A stretch of DNA of 64,000 nt, from NCBI RefSeq assembly GCF_048060115.1, contig NZ_JBHMIM010000028.1, forward strand, positions 1-64,000, in the 5' to 3' direction. The DNA is from Micromonospora_E sp048060115. GTDB lineage: Bacteria > Actinomycetota > Actinomycetes > Mycobacteriales > Micromonosporaceae. The notes beneath the pieces are model-generated. The model did no database searches and was not told where the DNA came from. It was given only the letters and a program-made list of their open reading frames with translations. The position numbers were made by a program, and so were the translations under genes. Shown piece by piece: positions 51,978-59,872 of the stretch (position 1 is its first letter; each line of letters begins with the position of its first letter).

Positions 51978-52979
51978 TCAGACCACCGTGTCGGCGAGCG
52001 TCTCCGGGGCGAACAACTCCGCCGGTTCCAGCAGCCGTCCAGCCAGCCCCTGCTCGTGCGAGTAGCGCAGGAACGTCTCCAGCACGGTCCGGTTGGGCTC
52101 GACCCCGTACGGCCAGAAATCGTCGCCGAGCAGCGCTGCCGCCTCCTCCGCGGCCGACACCACCCACGGCAGGCTCACCTTCAGCGCGGTCACCTCCCGC
52201 AGCTGCTCGTAGACCTGGTCCTTGGCCTCGGTGAAGGCGTCCAGCAGCGCCCTGGCCAGCCAACGGTCGCGTTGGTACACGTCGCGGCGCAGCACCACCG
52301 TGTGCATGACCGGGAAGATGCCGGTGGCCCGCAGGTACGCCCGCTCGACGGTCGCCGGGTCGGGGAACAGCCGGTGTACCCCGTCGCGGCCGGCCGCCGG
52401 GTCGAACGAGCGTGGCGCCCGCGCGGTGTAGAGCGCGTCGATCGCGCCGGTGCGCAGCAGCCCGTCGAGGGTCTCGCCGTCGCCGATCGCCCGCACGTCG
52501 AACCGGGTCGGCAGAGCCAACCGCAGCTTCTCCTGCCGGCCGGGGGAGTGCAGCCCACCGGTGCGGTAGCCGACCGCGTCCACCGGTAGTCCGTGGTGTT
52601 CGGCCAGGATGCCGCGGATCCAGACGGCGGCGGTCATCTGGTACTCCGGGATGCCGATGGTCCGGCCGACCAGATCGGCCGGGCCGGTGACCGTCGACCC
52701 GGGGGCCAGGTAGATCGACCCGTGCCGGAAGACCCGCGACGGGAAGACCGGGATCGCCACGAACGGCGGTTCGTCGGCGAACAACGACAACACGTACGAC
52801 GACAGGGACATCTCGGCGACGTCGAACTCCTGCCAACGCAACATCCGGAAGAACGTCTCCTCCGGTGCCAACGGCAGATAGGTCAGGTCGACCCCGGCCG
52901 GGCGTACGGTTGCCTCTCGCAGCGCCCGGGTCCGGTCGTAGTCCCAGCAGGCCAGGCTGATGGGCCGCCGGTTCGCCAT
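51978..52979 (-). CDS. 4,5-dihydroxyphthalate-decarboxylase-like protein
   Basis: A 333-residue protein with the periplasmic-binding-protein fold of the 4,5-dihydroxyphthalate decarboxylase (Pht5) family: ISLACWDYDRTRALREATVR, PLAPEETFFRMLRWQEFDVA, EMSLSSYVLSLF, FRHGSIYLAPG and GIPEYQMTAAVWIRGILAEH. There is no signal peptide, arguing for a cytoplasmic enzyme over a transport protein. GGAGGA precedes ATG 52979. A hydroxyphthalate decarboxylation would give 3-hydroxybenzoate, the substrate of the hydroxylase at the head of the same operon (inference). Some family members are annotated as ABC binding proteins. Confidence 0.72.
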   Translation of the reverse strand: MANRRPISLACWDYDRTRALREATVRPAGVDLTYLPLAPEETFFRMLRWQEFDVAEMSLSSYVLSLFADEPPFVAIPVFPSRVFRHGSIYLAPGSTVTGPADLVGRTIGIPEYQMTAAVWIRGILAEHHGLPVDAVGYRTGGLHSPGRQEKLRLALPTRFDVRAIGDGETLDGLLRTGAIDALYTARAPRSFDPAAGRDGVHRLFPDPATVERAYLRATGIFPVMHTVVLRRDVYQRDRWLARALLDAFTEAKDQVYEQLREVTALKVSLPWVVSAAEEAAALLGDDFWPYGVEPNRTVLETFLRYSHEQGLAGRLLEPAELFAPETLADTVV

Positions 52980-53052
52980 GATTCCTCCAGCTATCTCGGG
53001 CGATGCCGTGTGCGTCGTCGAAGCGGTGCGGTCGCCCGGCGGTACGCGGTGC

Positions 53053-53856
53053 TCAGTGAAAGGCCGCGCCACCGTCGACGTTGACCGTCTGCCCGGTGAT
53101 GAAGTCGCTGTCCGGACCGGCGAGAAAGGCGACCACCCCGACCAGGTCGGCCGGAACCTGCCGGCGTTTGATCGCCTGACCCGCGACGATCACCTGTTCC
53201 TGCTCGGCGGTGACAGTGGCGCGGGGGATCTCGGTCCGGGTGGCACCGGGGGTGACCGCGTTGACCCGGATGCCGGCCGGACCCAACTCGGTGGCCAGCG
53301 CCCGGGTCATCCCGATCAGCGCGGCTTTGGAGGTCACGTAGTGCAGATAGTGCGGCCGACCGATCCAGACCGTCGCCGACGAGATGTTCACGACCTTGCC
53401 GTAGCCGGCCCCGCGCATCACCGGTGCCACCGCCCGGCTACACAGGAACGGTCCACGGACGTTGACCGCCATCACCTGATCCCACTCGGCCGGGTCGATC
53501 TCCTCGAACGGGCGCATGGCCAGCGTGGAGAAGATCGCGGCGTTGTTGACCAGGACGTCGATGCCGCCGAACGCGTCGGTGGTCCGCGCCGTCATCGCCG
53601 CCACGCTGTCCGGATCGGCGACGTCGACAGCGACTGCCAGCGCGTCGGAGCCGATCTCGGCGGCGACGGCGGTGGCGGCGTCGACGTTGCGGTCGGCCAC
53701 CACCACTCGCGCGCCGTCGGCGGCCAACCGGTGCGCGAACGCCCGACCGAGGCCCTGCGCCGCGCCGGTCACGACCGCCACCCGGCCGGCCAGCCGGTGC
53801 GCCGCCGCCGGCCCGGTCCCGACCAACGTCCGGTCCGCCTCGCGCGGCTCAGCCAT
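53053..53856 (-). CDS. SDR-family oxidoreductase
   Basis: A 267-residue SDR with a short N-terminal extension: VAVVTGAAQGLGRAFAHRLA, VADRNVDAAT (NAD type), VLVNNAAIFSTLAMRPFEEI, NISSATVWIGRP, YVTSK and ITGQTVNVDGGAAFH. It overlaps the upstream flavoprotein gene by eight bases. A dehydrogenation on the aromatic or alicyclic branch is likely, with dihydrodiol-like or alcohol substrates both possible. Confidence 0.85.
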   Translation of the reverse strand: MAEPREADRTLVGTGPAAAHRLAGRVAVVTGAAQGLGRAFAHRLAADGARVVVADRNVDAATAVAAEIGSDALAVAVDVADPDSVAAMTARTTDAFGGIDVLVNNAAIFSTLAMRPFEEIDPAEWDQVMAVNVRGPFLCSRAVAPVMRGAGYGKVVNISSATVWIGRPHYLHYVTSKAALIGMTRALATELGPAGIRVNAVTPGATRTEIPRATVTAEQEQVIVAGQAIKRRQVPADLVGVVAFLAGPDSDFITGQTVNVDGGAAFH

Positions 53857-55477
53857 CGCCGAGCCTGGCCAGTTCGGTACGGGCGTCCATCGGCTGCCAC
53901 CATGGGGCGACCCCGAGGTCGCGGGCGATCACCCCGGCTGCGATGTAGCCGGCGCCACCACTGATCGCGCCGTTCGGGTGGGTGGCCGAGCCGGCCAGGT
54001 AGAGGTTCGGCAGTGGGGTGCGGTAGCCGAAGTGGTTGTGCAGCACCTGGTCGGCGCTGAGCGCACCCATGAAGATGTCGCCCTGACGCATGTTGATCAG
54101 CTCCTGGGCGTACTCGTACGCCGTGTAGGTGTAGGAGCCCAGCACGTTGGCGTCGGTCAGGTTGGGCGCGTACTGGCGCCACTTGTCCATGATCGACCGA
54201 GCCATGTCGCCCTGCATGGTGCGCAGGTTCTCGTGGTCGCCGTCCGGTGCCCACGGCACCACGTGCCAGGCGTACGCGGTGTGCTTGCCTGGCGGTGCCT
54301 GGCTCGGATCGAGCACGCTCAGCGCGCCGGCACCGAACTGGACGTTGGCCGGCACCCGGCCGGCGTCGACATCGTCGTGGGCGGCGATCAGGCTGGCGAT
54401 CGTCTCGGAGCCGATGTTGTACTTCAGCGCCTGGTTCACGTTCGGGTCGAAGGCCGCCGAGGTGTACGCCGGGGGCTCGTCGAGCGCCAGGTGCAGCCCG
54501 AACAGGGTCCATCCGGTGTAGTGGAAGCGGTCCAGTCTGGCCAGGTAGTCGGCGGGTAGCTGGTCCCGCCCGACCAGTGTCTCCAGCGTCTGGTGCAGGT
54601 CCAGAGTGCTGGCCACGAACTGCCGGGCGCGCATCGTCCGGCCGTCGGCCAGTTCGATGCCGGCGGCCCGACCGCCCTCGACGACGATCCGTTCGACGTG
54701 GGCCTGGTTGGCGTAGTGACCGCCGGCGGCGATGAACTGCTCCATCAGGCCGCGGGCCAGGTTCCAACTGCCGCCGACGCACAACTCGTAGCCGGTGGTC
54801 AGGTCGAAGGCGCGGATCAGCGAGCCGAGCGGGCTGTGCGTGCCGAGCGTCTCGTGCAGCACCGTGCCGAACAACGACAGCTTGAACAGGAACAGCACCT
54901 TGACCCGCTCGTCGGTGAAGAGTTCCTCGACCACTTCGCCGGGCTGCCGCTGGGTCAACGCGAGGAAGTCCCGACCGAGTTCGCTGCGGCCGAGCAGGTC
55001 GTCGCGCTCGGCCGGGCTCAGCGGCTCGCTGAACCGTTCGCGGAGGAAGATCTGCTGGGTCATCTCCTCGGCCTTGGCGTTCCATTCCCGGAACGTGTCG
55101 GCGTCGGCCTTGCTGAACCGGGCGATGCTGGCCAGCGTCTCGTCGAGATCACGGGAGAAGACCAACGCGCTGCCGTCGCGGTGTGGCTGGGCGAACTCGT
55201 ATCGTGGCGTCAGGTACCGCACCCGGGCGGACAGGCCGAGGTCGCGGAACCAGGGGGTCGAGGTGATACTGAAGTGGTTGATCGAGTGCAGGTTGTGCTG
55301 GAACCCGGGCAGGGTGCGTTCCTCGGTGCTCAATCCGCCGCCGTGGCGCAGCCGTCGCTCGACCAGCAGCACCCGCAGCCCGGCCCGGGCCAGGTAGGTG
55401 CCGAGGATCAGGCCGTGCTGACCGGCCCCGATGATGATGCCGTCGTACGTGCCGGCCTGGTCGTCAGTGGTCGTCAC
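53849..55477 (-). CDS. Phytoene-desaturase/CrtI-type FAD oxidoreductase
   Basis: A 542-residue flavoprotein of the NAD(P)/FAD-dependent amine-oxidase/phytoene-desaturase group. FAD motif DGIIIGAGQHGLILGTYLAR at residues 12-31, VLLVERRLRHGGGLSTEE, and the C-terminal motif NLYLAGSATHPNGAISGGAG followed by YIAAGVIA. Carotenoid genes are absent, so desaturation or isomerisation of a different cyclic or unsaturated substrate is more likely. AAGGAGG precedes GTG 55477. It overlaps the aldehyde dehydrogenase gene by 14 bases, showing tight coupling. Confidence 0.8.
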   Translation of the reverse strand: MTTTDDQAGTYDGIIIGAGQHGLILGTYLARAGLRVLLVERRLRHGGGLSTEERTLPGFQHNLHSINHFSITSTPWFRDLGLSARVRYLTPRYEFAQPHRDGSALVFSRDLDETLASIARFSKADADTFREWNAKAEEMTQQIFLRERFSEPLSPAERDDLLGRSELGRDFLALTQRQPGEVVEELFTDERVKVLFLFKLSLFGTVLHETLGTHSPLGSLIRAFDLTTGYELCVGGSWNLARGLMEQFIAAGGHYANQAHVERIVVEGGRAAGIELADGRTMRARQFVASTLDLHQTLETLVGRDQLPADYLARLDRFHYTGWTLFGLHLALDEPPAYTSAAFDPNVNQALKYNIGSETIASLIAAHDDVDAGRVPANVQFGAGALSVLDPSQAPPGKHTAYAWHVVPWAPDGDHENLRTMQGDMARSIMDKWRQYAPNLTDANVLGSYTYTAYEYAQELINMRQGDIFMGALSADQVLHNHFGYRTPLPNLYLAGSATHPNGAISGGAGYIAAGVIARDLGVAPWWQPMDARTELARLGDG

Positions 55478-56951
55478 GGTCGCCTCCTTGCTGCCGATCT
55501 GTCGGTCCTAGGTGGATGGTCACCGACTTGGGCTGGGTGAACGAGTGCAGTTCCTCGACGCTCTCCTCGCTGCCGAGACCGGAGTCCTTGACCCCGCCGA
55601 ACGGCAGTCCGGCGAAGTGCCGGGACGCGGTGTTGATCCAGACGTATCCGGCGTCGACCGCCCGCGCCCAGCGGTGCGCCCGCCCGACATCGCCGGTCCA
55701 GACGCTCGCGGTCAGGCCGTACGGTGAGTCGTTGACCAGCCGAAGCGCCTCCCGTTCGTCGTCGAACGGGGTGACACACAGCACCGGGCCGAAGATCTCC
55801 TCGCGGGCGAGTGGTGCGTCCGGCGGGACGTCGAGGAACACGGTGGGCTCCAGGTAGGCGCCGGGCCCGGCCGGGACCCCGCCGCCGGTGCCGAGCTTCA
55901 GCCCGGCGGCGCGTCCCTGTCGCAGATATCCGGCGATGCGGTCCCGGTGCGCGGCGGAGACCATGGTGCCCATCTCGGTGGCCGGGTCCAGCGGGTCACC
56001 GACCCGGACCGCCCTGGCTCCGGCCACCACCCGCTCGACCACCTCGGCGACGATCGAGCGGTGCACCAGCAGCCGGGACGTGGAACCGCAGGACTGCCCG
56101 CCGGTCCAGTGGAAGTTCATCCCGGCGACCGCGCCGGCCGCGGCGGCGGCCACGTCCGCGTCGTCGAGGATCACCATCGGGTTCTTGCCGCCGAGTTCCA
56201 GGGACACTTGTTTGATCCCGTGCGCGGCGGCGGTGCGCAGCACGGCCTGCCCGGTACGGGTGCTGCCGGTGAACGCGATCCGGCGAACGAGCGGGTGACC
56301 GACCAACGCCGGACCGACGGTGGCGCCGTCGCCGGTCAGCACCGCCAGCACACCGGCCGGCAACAGGTCCGCGACGAGTTCGCCGAAGCGCAGCGCGGAC
56401 AGCGGGGTCTGGTCCGGAGCCTTGAGCAGCACCGAGTTGCCGGCCAGCAGCGGCGCCGCGATCCGCGACGCGGCGAACATGATCGGATGGTTGTAGGGCA
56501 CGATCCGGGCGACCACACCGTACGGTCGCCGGGTGGTGTAGTGCAGGTGGTCGTCGTCGCCGGGCAGGGTCCGGCCGCCGAGTTGGTCGGCCCAGTCGGC
56601 GAAGCGTTCCAGCAGTCCGGCGGCCAGGTCGACGTCGGCGGTCATCGCGGTCACCGGGTTGCCGCCGTCGGCGGCGTCCAGCCGGCCGAGTTCGGCGCGG
56701 TGCGCACGGAGCACACCGGCCACCTGCCGCAGCACGCCGGCACGCTGTCTGGGCGGCGTCGCGGCCCACCGCGGTTGGGCGGCGTGCGCGGCGGTGACAG
56801 CGCGGTCGACATCGGCGACGGTGGCGGCGGGGGCCCGACCGAGCACCGCGTCAGTGGCCGGCGACCGGGTCTCCACCAGGCCGCCGTCACTGGCCGAGAC
56901 GAGTTGTCCGGCGATGAGCATCCGCCAGTCGTGGCCAGGGTCCGACGTCAT
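55464..56951 (-). CDS. NAD(P)-dependent aldehyde dehydrogenase
   Basis: A 495-residue aldehyde dehydrogenase: RIVPYNHPIMFAASRIAAPL, SLELGGKNPMVILDDAD (Glu), GGQSCGSTSRLLVH (Cys nucleophile) and EEIFGPVLCVTPFDDE. Its ATG overlaps the stop of the 3-hydroxybenzoate 6-hydroxylase (ATGA). It may make 3-hydroxybenzoate or another acid from the aldehyde within the aromatic branch, but the substrate is unproven. It is distinct in sequence from the aldehyde dehydrogenase at 19209-20681. Confidence 0.87.
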   Translation of the reverse strand: MTSDPGHDWRMLIAGQLVSASDGGLVETRSPATDAVLGRAPAATVADVDRAVTAAHAAQPRWAATPPRQRAGVLRQVAGVLRAHRAELGRLDAADGGNPVTAMTADVDLAAGLLERFADWADQLGGRTLPGDDDHLHYTTRRPYGVVARIVPYNHPIMFAASRIAAPLLAGNSVLLKAPDQTPLSALRFGELVADLLPAGVLAVLTGDGATVGPALVGHPLVRRIAFTGSTRTGQAVLRTAAAHGIKQVSLELGGKNPMVILDDADVAAAAAGAVAGMNFHWTGGQSCGSTSRLLVHRSIVAEVVERVVAGARAVRVGDPLDPATEMGTMVSAAHRDRIAGYLRQGRAAGLKLGTGGGVPAGPGAYLEPTVFLDVPPDAPLAREEIFGPVLCVTPFDDEREALRLVNDSPYGLTASVWTGDVGRAHRWARAVDAGYVWINTASRHFAGLPFGGVKDSGLGSEESVEELHSFTQPKSVTIHLGPTDRQQGGDRDDH

Positions 56952-58273
56952 CAGATACCTTCCGGGTTCGTCGCCGTGGGCGTCGTCTTTGTCGCCCGCA
57001 CGGGGGTGGTGACGGTCGCGGGTGGCGCGGCGGCCTCGGCGGTCGCGACCGGGGAGGAGCCGCGTTGGGCGGCAGTGTGGCCGAAGACCCAGTCGGTGGC
57101 CCGGTAGTCGGTCGGGCCGCGGTGCGCCAGCGCGTCGTCGCGCAGCGCGGCCGCGATGCCGTCGACGTGCCAGATGTCTCCCCAGGTACGGGCGTTGCGC
57201 TGCACCCGGGCGGTGCGTGGGGCGCGTTCCCGGGCGAACTCATCGAGCGCGGCCCGCACCGGTGCGTCGGCACCGAGCGGGCCCGGGGGCAGATGTCGCG
57301 CGACGGCGTCGGCGAGTGCAGCGGCGTCCTCCAACGCCTGGCAGGCACCCTGGGCCAGGTACTGCAGCATGGGGTGGGCGGCGTCACCGAGCAGGGTGAA
57401 CCGGCCGCCCAGCACCCAGTTGTCGATCGGTACCCGGTCGTACATCGGCCATCGTTGGTCGGTGCGGATGGTCCGTACGGCGGTGCGCACGTGCGGGCAG
57501 GCGCGGGAGAACGTCTCGCGTAGTTCGTCGGGGCCGCCCCACTCCTCGGCGCCCTGCTGGTACCGGTCGCTGCGGAAGACCGCGACCTGGTTGTAGTAGC
57601 TGCCGCCGCGCAGTGCGTACTGCACGAAGTGCATTCCCGGGCCGATGAAGGCGATCACGTCGTCCAGATCGGCGAGCTGGCTGGCCTGTCCGATCGGGAT
57701 GGCGCCCCGGTAGGCGACGTAGCCGCTGCAGATTGGCTGGTCGTCGCTGACCATCGCCCGGAACCGGGAGTGCAGGCCGTCGGCGGCGACCACCGCTCGG
57801 GCCCGGTACCGTTGCCCGTCGGCGCAGTCGATGTCGACGGCGTCCGGTCCCGGCCGGATGCCGACCACCTCGCGGTCGGGCTCCAGCACGGCACCGGCCT
57901 CGGCGGCGGCGGCGAGCAGCAGATCGAGTAGATCGCGGCGGTGGGCGACGACGTACGGGGCCAGGTAGCGCTCGGTGAAGGGCCCGCTGAGATCGAGCCG
58001 GTGCAGCTCACGGCCGGTCTGAGCGTCGGCGAGAACCAGGTGCCTGGGGGCCAGGCCGACGGCGATCAGCCGGTCGAGCAGCCCCCATTCGCGCAGCAGC
58101 CGGGTGGCGTTGGGGGCGAGTTGGATGCCGGCACCGACCTCGCCGAAGACGGCGGCGCGCTCCAACACCCGTACCTGTCGGCCGGCCCGGGCGAGGGCGA
58201 GGGCGGTGCCGAGCCCGCCGATGCCGCCACCGACCACGATGAATTCGTCGGTCTGCCGGTGGGTGGCCGTCAT
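56951..58273 (-). CDS. 3-hydroxybenzoate 6-hydroxylase (FAD monooxygenase)
   Basis: A 440-residue class A flavoprotein monooxygenase. It carries FIVVGGGIGGLGTALALARA, AAVFGEVGAGIQLAPNATRL, the DG motif VVAADGLHSRFRAMV, VAYRGAIPIG, FIGPGMHFVQYALRGG, RWPMYDRVPIDNW and the GD motif LLGDAAHPMLQYLAQGACQA. The last three stretches match the Rhodococcus 3-hydroxybenzoate 6-hydroxylase that forms gentisate with NADH and O2. GGAGG precedes ATG 58273. It is first in a five-gene leftward unit. The product would feed the gentisate operon at 30527-33182, 25 kb away. Confidence 0.85.
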   Translation of the reverse strand: MTATHRQTDEFIVVGGGIGGLGTALALARAGRQVRVLERAAVFGEVGAGIQLAPNATRLLREWGLLDRLIAVGLAPRHLVLADAQTGRELHRLDLSGPFTERYLAPYVVAHRRDLLDLLLAAAAEAGAVLEPDREVVGIRPGPDAVDIDCADGQRYRARAVVAADGLHSRFRAMVSDDQPICSGYVAYRGAIPIGQASQLADLDDVIAFIGPGMHFVQYALRGGSYYNQVAVFRSDRYQQGAEEWGGPDELRETFSRACPHVRTAVRTIRTDQRWPMYDRVPIDNWVLGGRFTLLGDAAHPMLQYLAQGACQALEDAAALADAVARHLPPGPLGADAPVRAALDEFARERAPRTARVQRNARTWGDIWHVDGIAAALRDDALAHRGPTDYRATDWVFGHTAAQRGSSPVATAEAAAPPATVTTPVRATKTTPTATNPEGI

Positions 58274-58344
58274 CGCGCCTCCTGTTGGTGGAGCCGGCCG
58301 CCGGGGATCGCCGGGCCGGTCTGGGTGCCCGACGCTAACCTTCC

Positions 58345-58393
58345 TTCTGCTGCGAAGAATCTCTGAGCAGTGGCGTTTCTGTTCAGCAGAACA
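58345..58393. promoter_or_regulatory. Inverted repeats upstream of the 3-hydroxybenzoate 6-hydroxylase gene
   Basis: TTCT-N7-AGAA (58345-58359) and TGTTC-AGCA-GAACA (58380-58393) lie 70-120 bp before the start codon. They do not fit the KstR2 pattern and may be sites for a second, aromatic-acid-responsive regulator. Confidence 0.35.
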
Positions 58394-58503
58394 ATGACTC
58401 GATGGCGTCCGTCGGTGGCGCGTCCGTCGGCGGCCCGTGCCGCGAGCCCGCTGATCAGTGGCGGCCAGGGCGGCCCGTATTCGTCGCACCCGGCAGGGTG
58501 TGA

Positions 58504-58527
58504 ACCAAGCGCTTGTTCGGGTACGCT
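58504..58527 (+). promoter_or_regulatory. KstR2-like operator and promoter of fadA6
   Basis: ACCAAGCGCTTGTT (58504-58517) is a perfect site. TACGCT at 58522-58527 ends seven bases before the fadA6 ATG, implying a leaderless transcript. The same site also lies upstream of the divergent hydroxylase operon. Confidence 0.8.
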
Positions 58528-58534
58528 GCCTGGC

Positions 58535-59776
58535 ATGGCACCCCGAAACTCCACCACCCCCGAGGCCGTGATCGTCGCGGCCGCCCGGTCGCCGATCGGG
58601 CGGGCACGGAAGGGCTCGCTGGCGATGCTGCGACCCGACGACCTTGCCGTGGACATCACCCGGGCCGCGTTGGCGCAGGTGCCCGCGCTCGATCCGGCAC
58701 AGGTGCAGGACGTCCTGCTCGGTTGCGCCCAGCCGGCGGGCGAACACGGCTACAACCTGGCCCGAATGGTCGCCGTCGGCCTGGGGCTCGACGGCACGGC
58801 CGGCACGACGGTGCAGCGGTACTGCGCCTCCTCGGTGCAGACCACCCGGATGGCCTTCCATGCCATCCGTGCCGGTGAGGGTGACATCTTCGTCTCCGCC
58901 GGGGTCGAGATGGTCTCGCGGTATGATCTCGGCAAGTCGGACAATCTGCCCGGCACCCGCAACGAGCGGTACGCGTCCGCCAGCGAGCGCACGGCGGCGC
59001 GGTCCGCTGGCGGGTCGGGACCGTGGCAGGACCCCCGCGTCGCCGGCCTCGCGCCGGATCCGTACATCGCGATGGGGGAGACCGCCGAGAACGTGGCGCA
59101 GCTGTCCGGGGTGAGTCGGGCCGAGCAGGACGAGTTCGCGGTACGCAGCCAGAATCTCGCGGAAAGGGCGATCGCGGACGGGTTCTACGCCCGCGACATC
59201 ACGCCGGTGACCCTGCCCGACGGTACGGTCGTCGACCGCGACGACGGCCCGCGTTCCGGTGTCCGGCTGGCGTCGGTGGCCGCGCTGAAACCGGTGTTCC
59301 GTCCGGACGGGACGGTTACCGCCGGCAACTGCTGCCCGCTCAACGACGGGGCCGCCGCGCTGGTGGTGATGAGTGCCACCCGGGCCGCCGAACTGGACAT
59401 CACCCCGTTGGCCCGGATCGTCTCCACCGGCGTCTCGGCGCTCAGCCCGGAGATCATGGGCCTCGGCCCGGTGGAAGCGACCGCTCGGGCACTGCGGCAC
59501 GCCGGGCTGGGCATCGGTGACATCGACCTGGTGGAGATCAACGAAGCCTTCGCCGCCCAGGTGCTGCCCTGCGTACGGACGCTCGGCATCGACCTCGACC
59601 GGGTGAACGTGCACGGCGGCGCGATCGCCGTCGGGCATCCGTTCGGGTCGACCGGCGCGCGGATCACCACCAGCCTGATCCGCGCGCTGCGCGAGCGCGA
59701 CCGGCAGTTCGGTCTGGTGACCATGTGTGCCGCCGGCGGCCAGGGGATGGCCATGGTGATCGAGCGGATCAGCTGA
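58535..59776 (+). CDS. fadA6: Steroid-ring thiolase FadA6
   Basis: A 413-residue acetyl-CoA acetyltransferase-type thiolase. Nucleophilic Cys in TTVQRYCASSVQTTRMAFHA, His in NVHGGAIAVGHPFGSTGARI, second Cys in VTMCAAGGQGMAMV, and VEINEAFAAQVL. In M. tuberculosis FadA6 acts in ring C/D breakdown and belongs to the KstR2 regulon. The symbol is given because the gene lies under a KstR2-like operator immediately before the ipd operon; thiolase sequence alone would not be decisive. ATG 58535 has no ribosome site and a -10 box seven bases upstream. Confidence 0.82.
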   Translation: MAPRNSTTPEAVIVAAARSPIGRARKGSLAMLRPDDLAVDITRAALAQVPALDPAQVQDVLLGCAQPAGEHGYNLARMVAVGLGLDGTAGTTVQRYCASSVQTTRMAFHAIRAGEGDIFVSAGVEMVSRYDLGKSDNLPGTRNERYASASERTAARSAGGSGPWQDPRVAGLAPDPYIAMGETAENVAQLSGVSRAEQDEFAVRSQNLAERAIADGFYARDITPVTLPDGTVVDRDDGPRSGVRLASVAALKPVFRPDGTVTAGNCCPLNDGAAALVVMSATRAAELDITPLARIVSTGVSALSPEIMGLGPVEATARALRHAGLGIGDIDLVEINEAFAAQVLPCVRTLGIDLDRVNVHGGAIAVGHPFGSTGARITTSLIRALRERDRQFGLVTMCAAGGQGMAMVIERIS

Positions 59777-59793
59777 CCGGCCTAGCTTGACCA

Positions 59794-59812
59794 ATCAAGC
59801 GCTTGGTACGCT
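59794..59812 (+). promoter_or_regulatory. KstR2-like operator and -10 box of the ipd operon
   Basis: ATCAAGCGCTTGGT (59794-59807) is a perfect match. TACGCT (59807-59812) follows at once. The leader to ipdA is about 55 bases with a GAGAAGG ribosome site. Confidence 0.82.
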
Positions 59813-59872
59813 GCCGAAGCGCCGGTTCCGGCGTACCGCACCCCGGAAACGGCCAGGATCGAGAAGGTGGGC

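Noticed and set aside
53849..55477. Carotenoid desaturase
   Set aside because: No crtB, crtE or other carotenoid genes are adjacent, and the gene is embedded in an aromatic-type operon.
58274..59794. Long upstream extension of the 3-hydroxybenzoate hydroxylase frame
   Set aside because: The extension is antisense to fadA6. A good ribosome site and the FAD motif place the true start at 58273.
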